Below, piece by piece: positions 10,199-19,889 of a DNA stretch of 64,000 nt. How positions within the stretch are numbered: position 1 is the first letter of the stretch; each line of letters opens with the position of its first letter. Origin of the DNA: Asterochloris sp. CNOR1 (lineage: Eukaryota > Chlorophyta > Trebouxiophyceae > Trebouxiales > Trebouxiaceae). The stretch is from positions 2,480,001-2,544,000 of the forward strand of contig OZ017746.1 of the NCBI GenBank assembly GCA_963969365.1. The letters are read 5' to 3'. The notes beneath the pieces are model-generated. The model ran no database searches, was not told the origin of the DNA, and worked only from the letters and a program-made list of their open reading frames with translations. Both the position numbers and the translations under genes were made by a program.

Positions 10199-11935
10199 TC
10201 AGTTCTCAATTGCAGCAATTGCTGAAGACAGCCCGTTGATAGCGCACTCTATAATGCGCATCTGACTGACGCGCCAATGCAAAGCAAGCTGCACATTTTC
10301 CTGTTGAGGGGCGTTCAGTTCAGGCAACAGCTCGCCATCAGCATGACTGGGGGCAGGCAGGAGCGTTGCAGCTTGGTAGCATGCATTCAGCAACAAAGTC
10401 AAAGCTCGGCGTTCACAGGCAGGGGTCATTGGTTCACAAGCTGCCGCCAGGTGCGCCCACTGGCCGCGCTCCAGCGGTGAAGCACAGAACATGCGGACAT
10501 CGTGCAGCAGTGTCCAGCAGGGAATGCCGTTAGCATGAAGGAAAGGTCGCTGGCTGGTCGGGGAGGGCTGCTGGCGAGCATATGCTCCGAAAGCCTGACT
10601 GAAGAGGCCAAGGGGCAGGCTGACACTGTCATGAGGGTTGTCTGGCAGCATGAAGCCATAGTGCTCTGCGGCGCAGAGCAGCAGCTGCTGACGAGAAGTT
10701 CAAGCAGGCAAGTTCCTGTGCTGAGCAAGCCTCACCTAGCAGCTCAAGGTTGGTGTACTCCCCATAGCAGAGCATGATCTGCTCCCCAGGCGCGTAGCTG
10801 CAGGCACATGAGTTGATTCACTTTCGGCTGATGTACATGCTACCAAAGCTCACACACCTCACCTTCTGCGGGCGTAGAGGCAGTACTCCTGGAATGTGTC
10901 ATGGAAGCCGCCATCCCCTGATTCATGAATACTGCTGCTGGTTTGGGAGGGGTGCTGCCTCCTCACATGGAAGGCGCCTGCACAGCAGGCAGAACCTTGG
11001 CATCCTCCTTTCTAGATTTGCCAGTGACTTGCGCCAGCCTGCACAATGTGGAGAGTCATGATGAAAATGCCTCACCAATGTTGGGAAAGGCGGGGGGTTC
11101 GGGAGGGCTGTAGTTATGCAGGTCGCCTGCATGCAGAGCCAGTAGTGAATACGGCATAGAGGCCTGCAGCCAGCTGATGCTGGTTGATAAGGTGATGGCA
11201 AGAGCTGGAGCAGTACCCACCGTAAGGTGTGAGAACCCCAGCTGGGCAGAATGGGACGTGCATTGTGCGGCTGCAAATTGTGCTGGCAGCCCATAGCCAC
11301 GCCTTCCAGCTGCAATACTTGCTTGAAAGTCCTGCATCAAACAGCAGCCTCTCATGGAACATCAGGCAGAGCCAGACCTGCAATCCAGCACACTGCAGTC
11401 TGTCTGCCACCCACCTAGCCTGTGCATTAACTGCCGTGCTCCCTGCCAGCTGCTGTGTGCGGCCTGAATGGCAGCCTGAGCACACCGCACTGCATGAGGG
11501 GCCTGCAGTGCCTGGACTGCCTCCTCTGACCACGTCATGAGCAGGTTGTATGACTGGGGCAGCTGCCTCAGGTACGGCAGCCAGAGAGAGGCCTCCTGCT
11601 TGGACACCTCGTGCAGCAGGTGGCAGGTCAGTCTCTCCTCTGGGGTCAGTGAAGCCTCAGGGAGTCGCTGCAGAGCTGCAGCAAAAGCTGGGTCTCGTGC
11701 AGCAGAGGCTGTGGACATCAGCACCCTCTCTGGCACTTGCAGCAACATGGCGCCTGCACAGTGCAGGGGTGAATATCATGCAGAGGAACACACAAACTAG
11801 CAAGGCCGAAAGGGACATGCCTTTTGGGATGGCCTCTGTTGCTTTGACTCCTCTCACCCCTTCAAAGTTGCCCACTGCAATTCCATGAGCTTTCACTCCG
11901 TGGTTGTTGAGCCAGCGTTTAAAGCTAGGGTCCAT
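10199..11935 (-). CDS. SET-domain lysine methyltransferase, Rubisco LSMT / SETD type
   Basis: This protein family transfers methyl groups from S-adenosylmethionine to lysine (or histidine) in proteins such as Rubisco, ribosomal proteins or actin. The start at 11935 gives MDPSFKRWLNNHGVKAHGIA then VGNFEGVRGVKATEAIPKG, the opening of the SET domain. Later exons give VPERVLMSTASAARD, LWAASTICSRTMHVPFCPAG with VLTPYG, and GDLHNYSPPEPP, which stands where the family's conserved N-H/N-Y motif lies. GEQIMLCYGEYTNLELL and HYGFMLPDNPHDS close the domain with the YG-x-x-(S/T)N and YGF motifs. The final exon (to 10199) is helical, as expected for the Rubisco LSMT substrate-binding domain. All key SET elements appear intact. 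No transit peptide is obvious. The substrate cannot be told from sequence. Confidence 0.8.
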
Positions 11936-12082
11936 GGGTGTACTGCCCAGTCATGTATGTATTTAGAATCTGCACTGGTTCCAGATCACATGCCATAGAC
12001 GTGGCTATTGCTGCTGCTCCTCGTTGAAATCTTGACCTGCACGCAAGTCGACCTGCACAGTCCATCCTGCAACTCTGCAACC
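11936..12082. promoter_or_regulatory. Compact bidirectional promoter region
   Basis: Only 147 bases separate the start of the SET-domain gene (minus) from the start of the dehydrogenase gene (plus). Both promoters and 5' UTRs must fit here. ATGTATTTAG near 11957 is the only AT-rich, TATA-like patch seen. Confidence 0.4.
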
Positions 12083-13966
12083 ATGCTGAAACAGTTGACC
12101 AGGCAGATCCCACGGCTAGCCTCGCTGGATGCAACAGCAGCTCAGCAGGCTAGGGCATATGCCTCAGAAAACTTCAAACCAGGTGCGTAGGCAGCCTGCT
12201 GCACAAGTCAATGGCGTCATGGCGCTGCTGCAGAAGCAACCCTAGATCATGCTGGCTGATTACTATGCATTGATCTGGCATGTCTTGCACACAACTGTGT
12301 GTAGCTTGTGAGGGAGTGCTGCGTTCCACGCAAAGCTTTCTGATCTGCTCATCTGGGACTTTCTGCCTGCAGTATATGTTGTCTTCGGTGCCAGGTGAGC
12401 TGCATGGCAAATCTGTGCTGTGCAGTCCTGTGGCACTTCATGCTGCACAGGGCCAGGTTGCTGTAGCTGCTGACTTGGCCAAATATCATGGCCGCAGCGG
12501 CGGCATTGGAAGCAATCTCTCACATCAGTTGGCCCAGCAGGATGGTGCACAGGTGGTGCTGGCAGGCAGGAGTCAGGACAAGCTTGATAAGCTCAAAAGC
12601 AACATTGGCAGCGGTCAAGTCATGACGGTGGATGTTGGAAACGGGAAGGAAGTGAGTGGCATGCTGCAGCAAGGTCTGCACCACACAGGCAGCCCACACA
12701 CAAGCCAACCAGAAGCCATCATGCTGCAGGTTGAGGAGCTGCTGATGGCAGTGCAGCAGGAGCACGGCCACATCAGTGGGGTAACCAACCTGGTCGGAAG
12801 TGTCCTCATCAAGCCCCTGCACATCACCACCCAGGAAGAGGTGCATTGCCACCGTGCTCTCCCAACATAGACGCGGCGCCATGTCCAGAATTTAGGCACG
12901 GCCCTCTTTGAGTGCCTGCGCTGAGGACCCTGCCCTGCCTTGCTTCATAAAAAGAGATGCGTTCCTTGCAACTGCCACATGCTCATATGGCATTTGTGCT
13001 GGTCCGCCATGGACCAAATGCTCACCTGTTCAGCCAGGTCCGTGGTGACTGCCCCTCTTTGCTTCCTGAAAAAGACCTGCCAGAGGCTTTCGATATGCTG
13101 CAGGTCCAGCCTCGCGCTGCCTAGCCTGTCACTGAGGGCTCGTGCTGCCTACCTGCAGTTTGCAGAGGCGCTGCAAGCAAACGTGTGGTCGGCTTTCAAC
13201 GTGCTCAAGGGCAGTGTCAAGGCAATGATGAAGAGCAAGAAGGGTGGATCAGTTGCGTTGATGTCGTCATCAGGTTTGTGCTTGCTGCAGTGGCTGCACC
13301 TGTCTACACCAGTGTGCTGAGCAGCCCAATCTGCTCACGCCCTCCTCAGGTAGGTTTGGCTGCACCTGTTGCGGCCTTGTGTCTGCTCCATGTGTGCTTG
13401 ACGCCCCGCTTAGACACTTGGCCTGGCTTGTGCCCTGCAGTGGCTCACAAAGGGGTTCACCAGCATGAGGGCATTGCTGCTGCCAAGGGCGCAGTGTCTG
13501 GCCTTATGATCGGGGCAGCAAGCACATATGCCAGCCACAACATCAGGGTCAATGCAGTAGCACCTGGCCTGGTGAGTGTTGCACTGCTTTGCTCTTGCAA
13601 GTTGTGATCAAGTAAGCTGAGCTGTTGCAGATGCCCTTTCCCATGAGGTTGCGTCAGCCAATATAGCTGTGCCATCGAGGTCTGCCCTCTGCAGACCAAG
13701 ACGCCCCTCACAGAGAAGTTGTGGAAGAGCGAAACCTCACTGAAGGCCAGCCTCAAGATGCATCCTCTGGGCAGGATTGGCGAGCCTGGGGATGTTGCCC
13801 GCGCAGTGGCCTTCTTGTTGCATCCAGACAACAGCTTCATCACTGGTCAGGTCCTTGGTGTTGATGGTGAGCCCTGCTCGACACTGGGCATGCAGTGGAT
13901 TGCGCAGCAATTCTGACATTGCTTCACGGCGATGCAGGTGGCATGAACAATGTGAAGTCTGGCTGA
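12083..13966 (+). CDS. Short-chain dehydrogenase/reductase, possibly mitochondrial
   Basis: The family uses NAD(P)H on carbonyl or alcohol substrates. Exon 1 starts at 12083 with [20 protein letters not shown] and [11 protein letters not shown], a likely mitochondrial presequence. A 22-nt micro-exon at 12373-12394 and the exon starting at 12498 join to give [19 protein letters not shown], the Gly-rich cofactor motif. Then come [61 protein letters not shown] (catalytic Ser), [20 protein letters not shown] and [12 protein letters not shown]. After these come [20 protein letters not shown] and [12 protein letters not shown], with the stop at 13964-13966. In the usual Y-x-x-x-K site the Tyr is replaced: the Lys is in IAAAK. 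I recall SDR subfamilies with this variant, so it may act on an unusual substrate. A TGTAA signal follows at 14090. Confidence 0.85.
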
Positions 13967-14089
13967 TCCATGCAGCTGTCCTAGACCAAGTCCACTCTCC
14001 GTAGTTTTTCAAAGCATGCAGTCGCCATGAGAACAACAGCTTTGCATGCAAGATACCCCTTGGCTTGTTCAAGATTAGGGGAGCGCTCT

Positions 14090-14094
14090 TGTAA
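14090..14094 (+). terminator. Polyadenylation signal of the dehydrogenase gene
   Basis: TGTAA stands 124 bases after the stop codon of the short-chain dehydrogenase. Confidence 0.6.
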
Positions 14095-14172
14095 ACCCCT
14101 TGGAGTGAGAGTGGCATTCTTGGTCAAAGTATATATACACTTAAAGTGCGGCTTCGTACAACACCACAGTTC

Positions 14173-16521
14173 ATGGTCCACTCCGAGAAGCTGATACGGC
14201 CAATGCAATCAGACCACTGCCAGCTCAAGGATGTTGAGACCTTCATGTGAGTGTGTTCGTGAACTTTGCTTGAGCACACACCAGCAGTGAGCCTTTGGCA
14301 TTAGTTGCTGCAAAGGTGCCTGTTTGGTTTGCACCACCAGAAGCACTGCACACCCACGCAGGGCAATGGCTCAAGCTGCGCTGAGAGCAAAAGACATGGC
14401 AGCCATGGTGAGCCCATCGGCTTGCTCTGCTTGGCATTCATATTTGCTGCCATGAAAAGCGTGCTGAAAGACGTCCTGGTGTGCAGGCATTGAAAACGCA
14501 GGTTAAACATCTGCAGCAGGAGCAGGACCAGCACATCAAGGCAGGCCGTGTACTGCTGGGCTGGTCCAGCTGTCACGCCACCTTGCCAGTCCACCTGGCA
14601 GTCCAGCTTTTGCAAGCCTTGTCACTGGCTAAGAGGTCATGTGCCAGCTTGCAGGCAGTGCGGCACCCAGAGGATGATGCTGCCTTCCTTCAGGAACAGC
14701 TGCAAGCACTGTTGCAGGTGCAGCACCTGCAGAGAGACTGGCTCGTGCCTGAGAAGCCGGCGTGTGGCCTTCGCAGTCAGATGCTTGATTGGAGGTGTTG
14801 CTGGTGCCCTGCATGCTTGGGTGTGGCTCCTCTCCCAAAGGCTCCCTCAGTCCACAGCCTGCTCCCAGCAGGGAGCCAGTGCAGCACACTGGGGCTGCGC
14901 TGGCAATATGGGAGCAGCCTGAGTGATGCCTGGGATGCTTGTGCTGGTCTGTCTCTATGTAATGCTCAGCCAGAGGCGACTCATCCTGCTGCAGGAGCGT
15001 GCAGCAGCCAAAGAGAACGTTGCACGCCTGGAGAGGGAGAACAAGTTTCTGATGGAGCAGCGGGACTTGCTCTTCCGCCAGCTTGAGAGTGAGCTTGGGC
15101 TGACTGATTGACAATCTGTGCACCTTCTGCCAAGTCAGCGCCAGGGTGAGCTGTGGGCTCATGCAAACAGTGCGCTGCAACTCCCCTCTGGCCGACTTGA
15201 GGAGATGAGATCAAGCTACCTGAGCTCCCCCTGTGTTTCCTTGCTTGTCTCCTCGCTTGTTGCCTGTTCCATCAGCAAGAGAGTGCCAGCTGGATGAGAG
15301 GCATCATGTGTGGGTGCTGCTCTGCTGGGCCAGCCCGAGGATGAGCCCAGGCTGCCTGCGCTGGCACAAGTATGCACTCAATTGTCTCCTATAGCTGCGG
15401 AGCTAGTTCCTGTGATCTCGCAACATGTGGTAGTTTTGTCGTGCCTGCCGCCAGCCGCTGCGGCGGTGCAGGCTGCTCTGCGGGCTGGCAGACGCATGCT
15501 GCGCCAGCTGCCACCAAGGTAGCTGATCCCACCTTTGTCGGTACAGCGGATGCTGGTGACCGCCGGATACCCTCGCCGGTCATCAAGACAGTCCCGCGCC
15601 GCTCCCAGACCTGTGTGGAGTTGGACAGGAGCAGTCTGCCATCTTCAACCACCGAGGTGCGCAGACTGCTGCGCCTCGGTGCCAGTACCCATGCCTGCCC
15701 GGCAAGGCCAGCAGAGTGTCGCACCCCTGCTCCAGGTCACACTTTGGCCTGTTAAGCCTAGCGCACACATTGGCGCTGCCAAGGAGTCCACCACCATGCC
15801 TGCCTCAGTTCCACAGCCACCATGTTGCTGCTGAGGGTGACCCTCCCGCAGCGCACCAGCCTAAGTCCTTGCCAGCTGTAGCATGGCTGGGGTGCCGCAC
15901 GACTGAGCCTTCCTGCTGCAGAGGTTGTCACCACCAGCTGCTGTCAGGCTGCAGATGTAGCTGCCAACCCTCTGTGCGAGTTCGGCGCAACCTCACTGAA
16001 AGGGGATCCCCCTTCTGCAGGATGTGTCCTCAGCAGCTGCTGCCGCGCAGGACCCCCTGGGTGCAGGCCTGGTGTCCAGCAGGGCCAGCCTGCAGGCCTC
16101 AGACCGCGCCATGGAGGAGAGGGGGAGCAAGGTGGAGCCTGGAGCAGTCAGTGCTGCTCACGATACTGTGCATCTGCCCCTACATTGCCTGAGACTGACT
16201 TACAAGACAAGGCATGGACCAGCCTGCTGCGTTGGTGCCTGCAATCTGCAGGGCCAGCAGACTGACTCGTCTCTGGCAGCACAGCGTCAACAGGGCCGCA
16301 GTTTCCAGCAGACTACAGCACGGCCACGCATGCTGCAGGGGCGCTGGCAGCAGGATGAGGAGGAAGCAGCTGCTGAGGAGGCAGCATCTCAATCGACATG
16401 CACTCAGATGAACAGCCACCCTGGAGAGGCGCTCACACACTCGGTGCCGGGCAGGACTCTGGCGCCAGATGAAAATTGGCGCAAGCAAGCTGCACAAGTG
16501 TATGCGGTTGAGGTCAGTTGA
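14173..16521 (+). CDS. Coiled-coil protein of unknown function
   Basis: The start exon at 14173 reads MVHSEKLIRPMQSDHCQLKD and VETFM and ends at a GTGAGT donor. Later exons are coiled coil: ALKTQVKHLQQEQDQHIK (about 14490), HPEDDAAFLQEQLQALL (about 14660), and RAAAKENVARLERENKFLME with QRDLLFRQLE (about 15000-15087). The frame meets a stop at 15111, but a strong donor GTGAGC at 15089 suggests splicing to more exons. Candidates are an acidic/Pro exon near 15330, DRRIPSPVIKTVPRRSQTCV near 15560, and low-complexity Gln/Ala/Glu sequence in 16024-16521 (RWQQDEEEAAAEEAASQ). A TGTAA at 16807 supports one transcript ending after 16521. No family recognised. A coiled-coil protein next to ciliary genes in a flagellate could be structural, but that is guesswork. 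Two separate genes remain possible. Confidence 0.45.
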
Positions 16522-16935
16522 GGTGAAGCAGTCTATCTTCCTCACGGCGTCAATCTGAGAGGGGACCATTTCCTCGCAGCCCCTGAGGCCTCACTGCTGC
16601 ATGCTGATGCAGGCAGGCTCTCTCTCTTCGGCAGACAGGGCAGCCTCCAGTCAGCAGCAGTTGCAGCCGGTGACGCCCCAGCAGTGCTGGAGCATGGCAT
16701 CTGAGAACAGGCCACACCACACACCCAGCATAGTGGGACCATCGCATGAGTAGCAAGAACTTGGATGCACTAATTGAGTAATTGCAACACTTCCCATCAG
16801 CCTGCATGTAAGATTGCAAGAGAGCTGGTATTGTATAACTGCAAGTGGGCAGACTGGATCCTTCGGATGAAATGACTTCTCCTTCTTCCACTTGTCAAAC
16901 TGCCATCAACCTGCTTGCAGCGGTCCCGCCCGACG
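16522..16935. other. Intergenic, 3' UTR and upstream region
   Basis: No exon is recognised between the coiled-coil gene stop and the MMACHC-like start. TGTAA lies at 16807-16811, leaving about 120 bases for the next promoter. Short frames in this stretch look like chance. Confidence 0.4.
16807..16811 (+). terminator. Polyadenylation signal of the coiled-coil gene
   Basis: TGTAA lies 286 bases after the proposed stop at 16521 and 125 bases before the next gene's start. Confidence 0.5.
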
Positions 16936-18953
16936 ATGTCGATCTCTGTCCTGCAGCCCACTGTGTCTACATTTGGCACACAAGATTTCAAGTCCCACAA
17001 ATTGTCAAGTCAGCTCGACCTGGGACAATTGCTTCTCGCCAGAGTGAGGAGGGATCTGGCTCTGCTGGGTGTGGAGGGGATTGTGGAGCCAGGTCAACTC
17101 GGCTGGTGAGCCTTTCATCAGCGCTCGCATGCACCGATGCCCCAATGCCAGTGCCCTTAAGGCTCATCAGGACCAGCTGCTGTCAGTCAACCTGCCATGC
17201 ATGAACCAGATGGGCAGAGCCTGCACGCACCAAAGCACCCCACGGACTCACGTGCTGAGATGCCCAGGGCACCTTTGACAGTGTTCCTAGCGGTTGCGCT
17301 GGTCAGCGAGTGTTTCAGGCATACCTGCCAATGTCTCATGCCATGCGCCCCCTCCCGCATGCAGGTTCAATGAGGCAATGCCTGCGAACCTTGGATTCCA
17401 GGTGCCCGTGCAGGGAGCTGCAGGTGAGGCCAGTGCACTCCAGCAGGTCGCAGATGAGCTTGGCTCGGGGGGCGCCTGCTGCAGACTCTGCCTCTACATG
17501 CTGAGGCCTGGTATCCTTGCGGGCTTTGCAGGGGACAGGACACTGGCTGTGCTGATTGGCAACACCAAGCACATATGGCGTCCTTTCCTGGAGGCCTGCA
17601 GCTGGGACCCCTCCCTGCTTGAGGCTGAGAACCCCCTGGAAGCATATGTGGAGCGGACGGTGACAGCCATCGTGGACTCGGCGCTGCAAGGGTGCGTGCT
17701 GCCTGTAACCCCCTTGTCGCCGGTGTTCTGAAAGGCACTGTTGTCCAGGGACCTGCCTGAGCAATGACACTCTCTCCATGCACCGGCATTGCTTCCTATT
17801 TTCTTGTGGGGGCAGGAGGTCCTCACGTTGACTCGCCGTAAACAGCACGGCGTCTGGCACCCTGCAGGCTCACCTACCGCTGCTTCTGGTCCCACACCGA
17901 GTCGGATGGGCTGAGCAGTGGGCGCAGGGCCCCTTACCAGCAGCTGGCCCACGCCATTGGCCTGGCCCACCTGGATGAGTCCACCAACCTTTGCCTGCAT
18001 CCCAAGTATGGGCCCTGGTGGGCGCTGCGCTGCCTGGTGGTGTTCGACGGCGTGGAGTGGAACGGGGCCCGCAAGCCGGTGCTGCCCAACCCTCTGCACC
18101 CCCCCACGCAGCAGCTGATCAAGATGACCATGAGGGCGGCGCGGCAGCCCAGCGGGGACTGGGGGACGGCAGGTCGGGGTGCCTGCCGGGAGCCTGAAGC
18201 AGGTCAGTCCTGCTGGGCATTGCGCCCCCTGCCTACCTGGCAGTGCAGCACCTGCTGGGCTTGTGGGACATGCCTGGACCCCTCTCAGATGCTAGGCCAT
18301 GTGGCTGCAGCACTTCATAATGTTGCCTGGCTTGCACCCCAGCAGCTCGCCCCCTTACTACTGCTGCTTGTGCTGCTTTTGCACCTGAGCTTTCACGGCT
18401 GCTTTGCAGTGCAGCTGCATCTGGTGAAGTCTTCTGTCTTGCCCCTGCAGAGGGGTCCCCATCCAGCACCTCGAGCCCTGCACCCATTCCCTCTGCCGCC
18501 CAGCAGATCAGTGCTGCAAGCAGCATAGGCAGTGATGAAAGCCTGAGGCGGCGGTCGGGCTCCCTCACGCGCAGCAGCAGTGGCAGGAGCCGCAGCCTGC
18601 CACTCACAGCTGAGCAGGTGGCAGCCAACTGGCGGAAGTGGGTGGCAGTGAGGGACCTGCCGTGCCCTGGCCACCCCTGGCGCTACTGCAAGGACCAGGT
18701 GGGCATAGGAGGACCCTTGCCAGCAGCTGGTGCTGTGCTAGACATTGGCAGATGTCTGCAGATATGCACAGAATGGCTGTGGGCAAGATGCTCCCAGCGC
18801 AGGGATCAGGTGCTGGGTGGCTGCCTTGCGCATGTTGCTCACCAAGCATGGCTGCTCACGGCTCTCTCTGCCCTGTAGTTGGAAGCACATTACCGAAGGG
18901 ACAAACTGCTCCTGCACCACGCCGTTGTCGTGGCCAAATCCGCGTCCTCATGA
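16936..18953 (+). CDS. MMACHC/CblC-like cobalamin trafficking protein
   Basis: MMACHC binds newly imported cobalamin in the cytosol, removes its upper ligand and passes it towards methionine synthase and methylmalonyl-CoA mutase. Exon 1 (16936-17105) starts MSISVLQPTVSTFGTQDFKS and has LLLARVRRDLALLGVEGIVE. It joins exon 2 (17365-17691) to read PGQLGWFNEAMPANLGFQVP, matching the family's FQ-x-x-WYNE-x-LP region. Exon 2 continues TLAVLIGNTKHIWRPFLEAC. Exon 3 (from 17867) gives LTYRCFWSHTESDGLSSGRR, then TNLCLHPKYGPWWALRCLVV and FDGVEWNG, matching the family's I-H-P-x-(F/Y)-G-G-W block. Later exons give WRKWVAVRDLPCPGHPW and, after an acceptor at about 18878-18880, LEAHYRRDKLLLHHAVVVAK to the stop at 18953. 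Splice phases fit. It implies cobalamin use in this alga. The low-complexity stretch around 18500 may be partly intron. Confidence 0.8.
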
Positions 18954-19889
18954 CACATGAGGCTGAGTAGCGCAAGTCAGAGCTTGTGCCGCCAGTACCA
19001 AGTTTCCCTAGCATCAAGCCTGTGTGTCAATGAGTGACACTGTGTTCACGCTTCCCTTTCGTTCCTGCATTTCATTTCAGATTACTGCTGCTGTACCACC
19101 TCCTGTTTGTCAACAATCTTTCCAGCCTGCCGATGTGTGCAGCATTTGTGTGTAGCAGTCAACGCAACAGCTGAGCGCACTAAGATTCATCAATCATGTA
19201 ACGCCCACTAGAACTCCTCAGATTGTACATGACAATCTCGGAAAGGCACTCATCAATTGCGTCAGGCTGGGGAGCTCACATCTGCCTGCAGCCACAGATC
19301 AACATGATGAGGATTGGATGCTGGATGCAAGGCCAGGCTTTTTGGGCACACCACAGGGCAGACCTCAGTCCTATCGATCAGGGATCATGGCCGTGGCTCA
19401 CTGAAAAGCATTTTGGCTTTCATCACAGGTCCATGTGGTGCAGCATTGCAGGAGGTGGCCTCAGGTCGTGTTTGTGTCATCACCTCTCAGGTGTTTATTT
19501 GATGTTTTGACAGGCATCCTTGGCCCAAGGGTTGCAGGTGGACACGCAGTCGCAAGCTGAGCTTACTTGGCTCCTTGCCAGTGGAAGCCGTATGCAGCCT
19601 GAGTGCTTGCACTCCAGCAGCCACCTTCTCCTGTACAGCTCCATAACCGACCCTGCAGCTCAGCCAGCTCCGAGCACCCTCACCTGACAGGCCATGTTTC
19701 CTCTGCGCATTCGGCAGGGGGTGTGGCTGCTGTTTTGGGGGCTACAGGATCGGCCAGCGCCTAGCAGCATAAGAAATGCTCCTGACGCCCATCTGAGCGC
19801 CGTCAGTGGCCTAAGCCCAGTTGAGTCAACGCTGCATTTGACCGTAAATAAACACAACAGTAGTTTGCTTATCTGTCTGGCCCTTTAGA
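18954..19889. other. Intergenic region, no gene recognised
   Basis: The first 250 bases are the 3' UTR of the MMACHC-like gene, ending near the TGTAA at 19197. The rest, to the TML start at 19890, has short frames (19223-19510, 19694-19888) without recognisable content. Confidence 0.4.
19197..19201 (+). terminator. Polyadenylation signal of the MMACHC-like gene
   Basis: TGTAA lies 244 bases after the stop at 18953. Confidence 0.6.

Noticed and set aside
15089-15111. The TGA at 15109-15111 as the end of the coiled-coil gene
   Set aside because: A strong GTGAGC donor lies just upstream, coding-like exons continue to 16521, and no TGTAA follows until 16807. A two-gene model is still possible.
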